Part shown: positions 30,894 to 33,179 of the stretch, piece after piece
How positions within the stretch are numbered: the stretch's first letter is position 1
Layout of the letters: each line of letters opens with the position of its first letter
From: JBFJKD01 sp041601945
GTDB taxonomy: Bacteria; Pseudomonadota; Gammaproteobacteria; Pseudomonadales; Porticoccaceae
DNA length: 33,179 nucleotides
NCBI GenBank assembly: GCA_041601945.1
Contig: JBFIHG010000031.1
Location: 1 to 33,179, forward strand
Direction of reading: 5' to 3'
Notes under the pieces: model-generated
What the model was told of the DNA's origin: nothing
The model's input: the letters and a program-made list of their open reading frames with translations, nothing else
Database searches by the model: none
Program-made: the position numbers and the translations under genes

Positions 30894-31658
30894 TTAAATG
30901 GCCAGTGAAACACCGCCGTCTTCGACAATTATTGCGCCGGTGATAAAGTCCGATGCGGAACTCGACAATAAAATTGCAATTCCCTGAAAATCATCCGGGG
31001 TGCCATGGCGACCCGCTGACGTCTTGCCAATGATGTAATCGACAATGGGTTTTCTGTCCGGTCCGGAGCAAGGCATCATTTCTGTATCCACGAGTCCGGG
31101 CAGCAGGGCGTTCACCTGAATATTGTCCTTGCCCCAGGCCCGCGCGAGACTTTGCGTCATATGATCCATACCGCCTTTTGCCGCAGCATAGTGTATCAAT
31201 TTGCCAAAACCCAATTTGGTAATGATGGAGCCCACATTGATGATTTTTCCGCCACCCGATTTGACAAATTCTGGATGGCAGGCTTTGCAGCACAAAAATA
31301 CAGAGGTTAAATCAATCGCAATAAATTTATTCCATTGCTCAAGAGTAAGTTCCTCGGCCTTAACGCCGTAGCTGATAGCCGCGTTATTGACCAGAATATC
31401 GACCCGTCCAAAATGCGCTACTGTTTCCGCCACCATCCGGTTGACGTCGTCCTCCAGAGAGACGTCTGCCTGAACCGCCAGAACCTTGCCGCCCAGCTCG
31501 GTTAATTCCTTACTCGCTTTTTTAAGTTTTTCGGGATTGCGGCCCACAATGGCCACCGCGGCTCCGGCCGAAATAAGACCTCGAGCAATACCCAGCCCCA
31601 GACCCCCGTTACCGCCAGTTATAATGGCAACCTTTCCCGTCAGATCAAATATTTTCAC
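30894..31658 (-). CDS. SDR-family NAD(P)-dependent oxidoreductase, copy B
   Basis: A 254-aa tandem paralogue of the downstream SDR, collinear throughout. It has TGGNGGLGLG (14-23), VSLEDDVNRMV, NNAAISYG, Ser144, Tyr157 and Lys161 in HYAAAKGGMDHMTQS, and LLPGLVDTEMMPC. Differences cluster in the helices after the cofactor loop and in the region after residue 195 (DRKPIVDYIIGKTSAGRHG against the sister's sequence), which shapes the substrate pocket. Both copies keep full catalytic sets, so two specificities or stereochemistries are plausible. It follows the third DUF7064/7065-like gene by 212 bp on the same strand. Confidence 0.92.
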   Translation of the reverse strand: MKIFDLTGKVAIITGGNGGLGLGIARGLISAGAAVAIVGRNPEKLKKASKELTELGGKVLAVQADVSLEDDVNRMVAETVAHFGRVDILVNNAAISYGVKAEELTLEQWNKFIAIDLTSVFLCCKACHPEFVKSGGGKIINVGSIITKLGFGKLIHYAAAKGGMDHMTQSLARAWGKDNIQVNALLPGLVDTEMMPCSGPDRKPIVDYIIGKTSAGRHGTPDDFQGIAILLSSSASDFITGAIIVEDGGVSLAI

Positions 31659-31870
31659 AACTACTCCTCGTTTTTTTGTTGTAATTAAAGCTTCGCCTGC
31701 AGGTCTCGAGGCAGTGGCCTAACGCCGTGCTCAGTATCGGCTTCAGCTACTTAAATCATCCAAGAATCTACCGCATAGTAAAATATAGTGTACACCGGGT
31801 AACATTAAAGTTACAACGATATTCTGCTGGTTACTGAGATATTTTGACGCTTGATCTTCCCAGCTGAAAC

Positions 31871-32944
31871 TCAGAGTATCGGAGGTTGCTGGGCGACCTC
31901 CCAGGCGGCTCGAACTGGTTTACCATCCTCAAGCTGGTCGAGATATTCAGACAGGCCGTAGCCAACACGACCATTACAGCGATATTCCGTCATACCTTCG
32001 GTGATGCGGGTACTTAGAAATGTGCCATCGTCCAATGTGCGCTGATTGCGCAGGGGGATCAACGAGAACACGCGGCCAGTGAACTCATATTGCTCCCCAC
32101 GCTCAGTTGTTACCGAAGCGCGTAGCCCGGTTTGATAGTAGTGTTCATTCCAGAACGATTCGATATGTGCATCAGTAATAAGATCGTAGCGGCCATTGGT
32201 AAACACCATACCGCCACAGTCGGTGCTACCGTCGCGCAACCCGATGGTCATAATCATGGCGCCAAAATCTTCGCCAAAACTGATCGGCAGCCAGCGGTAC
32301 CAGTAGATATTCTGCCAGTAGCGGGGGCCCCAGGAATGATCGCGCAGGCCGAAACCGTCAATGTCCCAGGTGTGTGAACCGAGTGTAATACTTCCCTGAG
32401 CTCGGACATGCTGCTCAAAATGGGCTCGAGCCATGGCGGTTTGCGGGTCGAGGTCAATCGCCGAACCGTCAGGGTTGAGAGCTTCGCCGCCGTACATCGG
32501 CGACACACCCTGGTAATTCAGCGCAATGGTGCACTGCGTTCGAGGGTTCTGTTTGAATGCTTTACCGGGATTCGCCATGGCCGCCGGGTCAGCCAGGATC
32601 ACCAGCTCCCCTTCGTATGACACCCGCTGTCGATGAAACGGTTCGAGCACTTCGAAATGGGCGCCGCCGGCTCTCAACTCGGCGTTACTGGTTATAGCCG
32701 CCCGATGATACATAAAGCCCACACGGCCGTCCGGCAGGTACAGGCATATCGACACTTCGGCGTGGCCTTCGTTCAGGCGATTGCCTATCCTGAACCAGCC
32801 ACCCAGCCCGCTTTTGGGGTCGTACAGATTATAGTAGGCGCTTTCGTTGAAATTGCTCGCGCTTTCTGGGGCGTGTTGATATTCATCTTCGGGGGTCAGG
32901 CGTACGTTGTCCCCGGGTTTGGTGATAAACACATGTCTGGCCAT
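31871..32944 (-). CDS. DUF7064/DUF7065-like protein, copy 3 (DHSWG motif)
   Basis: A 357-aa cytosolic protein, the longest of the three family members here. The N-terminal block YQHAPESASNFNESAYYNLY corresponds to the openings of copies 1 and 2. GFGLRDHSWGPRYW carries the intact DHSWG core (202-206). GRVGYGLSEYLDQL gives the shared GxxGYG ending. Extra residues lie at the N-terminus and near 125-165 (a GKAFKQNPRTQCTIALNYQGV region). It is upstream of the SDR pair on the same strand; the 212-bp gap leaves it unclear whether they share a promoter. Function is unknown; a binding or hydratase-like role on hydrophobic ligands is inferred from the fold resemblance only. Confidence 0.78.
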   Translation of the reverse strand: MARHVFITKPGDNVRLTPEDEYQHAPESASNFNESAYYNLYDPKSGLGGWFRIGNRLNEGHAEVSICLYLPDGRVGFMYHRAAITSNAELRAGGAHFEVLEPFHRQRVSYEGELVILADPAAMANPGKAFKQNPRTQCTIALNYQGVSPMYGGEALNPDGSAIDLDPQTAMARAHFEQHVRAQGSITLGSHTWDIDGFGLRDHSWGPRYWQNIYWYRWLPISFGEDFGAMIMTIGLRDGSTDCGGMVFTNGRYDLITDAHIESFWNEHYYQTGLRASVTTERGEQYEFTGRVFSLIPLRNQRTLDDGTFLSTRITEGMTEYRCNGRVGYGLSEYLDQLEDGKPVRAAWEVAQQPPIL

Positions 32945-33179
32945 AATCTTTACGTCTCAGTTGCACTCGGTCCAAAGGTAAAGGCGTTGTATTAATTGAC
33001 GCCGAGATTACAAGTTTTCTTTACCGAATGGTAGAGTGGCATTACAATCGGGTAATTGGCTGCCCTTTGCACGCATCTCATTCAAGGACGTAACTAACGT
33101 ATTTAGCGCGATCATCCTGTGCAAAACTTAGCCGTGAGCGGAACAGGAAAGTTACTGCACACCTTACAACACACCGAAC
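32945..33179. other. Upstream region of copy 3, no gene supported
   Basis: The 235 bp to the right edge presumably hold the promoter of the minus-strand DUF7064/7065-like gene. On the minus strand TTGTAA (33013-33008), a 16-bp gap and TACAAC (32991-32986) is a weak candidate. A short plus-strand frame from GTG 33119 runs off the edge without a ribosome site and is not called. Confidence 0.4.

Noticed and set aside
31799..31814. Dyad GTAAC-N6-GTTAC upstream of the SDR pair
   Set aside because: Only 5-bp arms in AT-rich DNA, with no supporting promoter geometry.
33119..33179. Start of a new plus-strand gene at the right edge
   Set aside because: Only 20 codons are visible from a GTG with no ribosome site; chance cannot be excluded.
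1..33179. CRISPR arrays, insertion sequences, rRNA genes, prophage genes
   Set aside because: No regularly spaced repeats, transposase motifs, rRNA segments or phage structural genes were seen on either strand.

Overview
The window looks like chromosomal DNA of a free-living gammaproteobacterium, possibly marine and lipid- or hydrocarbon-associated, in the broad Pseudomonas/Cellvibrionales neighbourhood. The evidence is the order tRNA-Val, thrS, infC, rpmI, rplT, pheS, pheT, ihfA, merR, tRNA-Pro, together with the E. coli-sized isocitrate lyase and malate synthase G. The genus cannot be fixed from the sequence alone.

Layout. (1) 1-3787: 5' part of pabB (minus, runs off the left edge), rraA (plus), then a two-gene minus unit of a luciferase-like flavin monooxygenase and an alpha/beta hydrolase whose nucleophile-elbow residue is Cys. 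(2) 3900-8802: glyoxylate shunt, with aceA (minus), a divergent LysR regulator and glcB (plus). (3) 8814-13445: a GNAT protein with an extra C-terminal domain, a secreted gamma-glutamyltranspeptidase and a long-chain acyl-CoA ligase. (4) 13447-19750: a four-gene minus operon (DUF7064/DUF7065-like protein, unknown 189-aa protein, two related APH-fold phosphotransferases), divergent from a tyrosine-phosphatase-like gene and a second DUF7064/7065-like gene. (5) 19776-27600: the conserved translation block, bounded by tRNA-Val(GAC) and tRNA-Pro(GGG). (6) 27643-33179: a second luciferase-like monooxygenase, a third phosphotransferase of the ACAD10/LvaA type, two nearly identical SDR dehydrogenases and a third DUF7064/7065-like protein.

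How it fits together. Sections 1, 3, 4 and 6 reuse a small set of families: monooxygenase (2), acyl-CoA ligase (1), acyl-CoA-kinase-like phosphotransferase (3), SDR (2) and DHSWG-motif protein (3). They sit on both sides of the housekeeping block. My reading, which is inference, is a dispersed route for breaking down a hydroxylated or cyclic lipid: oxygenation, CoA activation, phosphorylation of a hydroxyl and dehydrogenation. The acetyl-CoA would feed the nearby glyoxylate shunt. No acyl-CoA dehydrogenase, thiolase or transporter lies in the window, so the route is incomplete here and its substrate is unknown.

The best regulatory observation is in the thrS leader. A hairpin directly upstream of the Shine-Dalgarno sequence has the seven-base loop TTGGTAT, a close copy of the tRNA-Thr(GGU) anticodon loop, and so is a probable autogenous ThrRS operator. 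Other control signals are an ATT start codon for infC, a rho-independent terminator between rplT and pheS, an inverted repeat in the aceA leader, and a perfect 7-bp dyad between the second monooxygenase and the third kinase.
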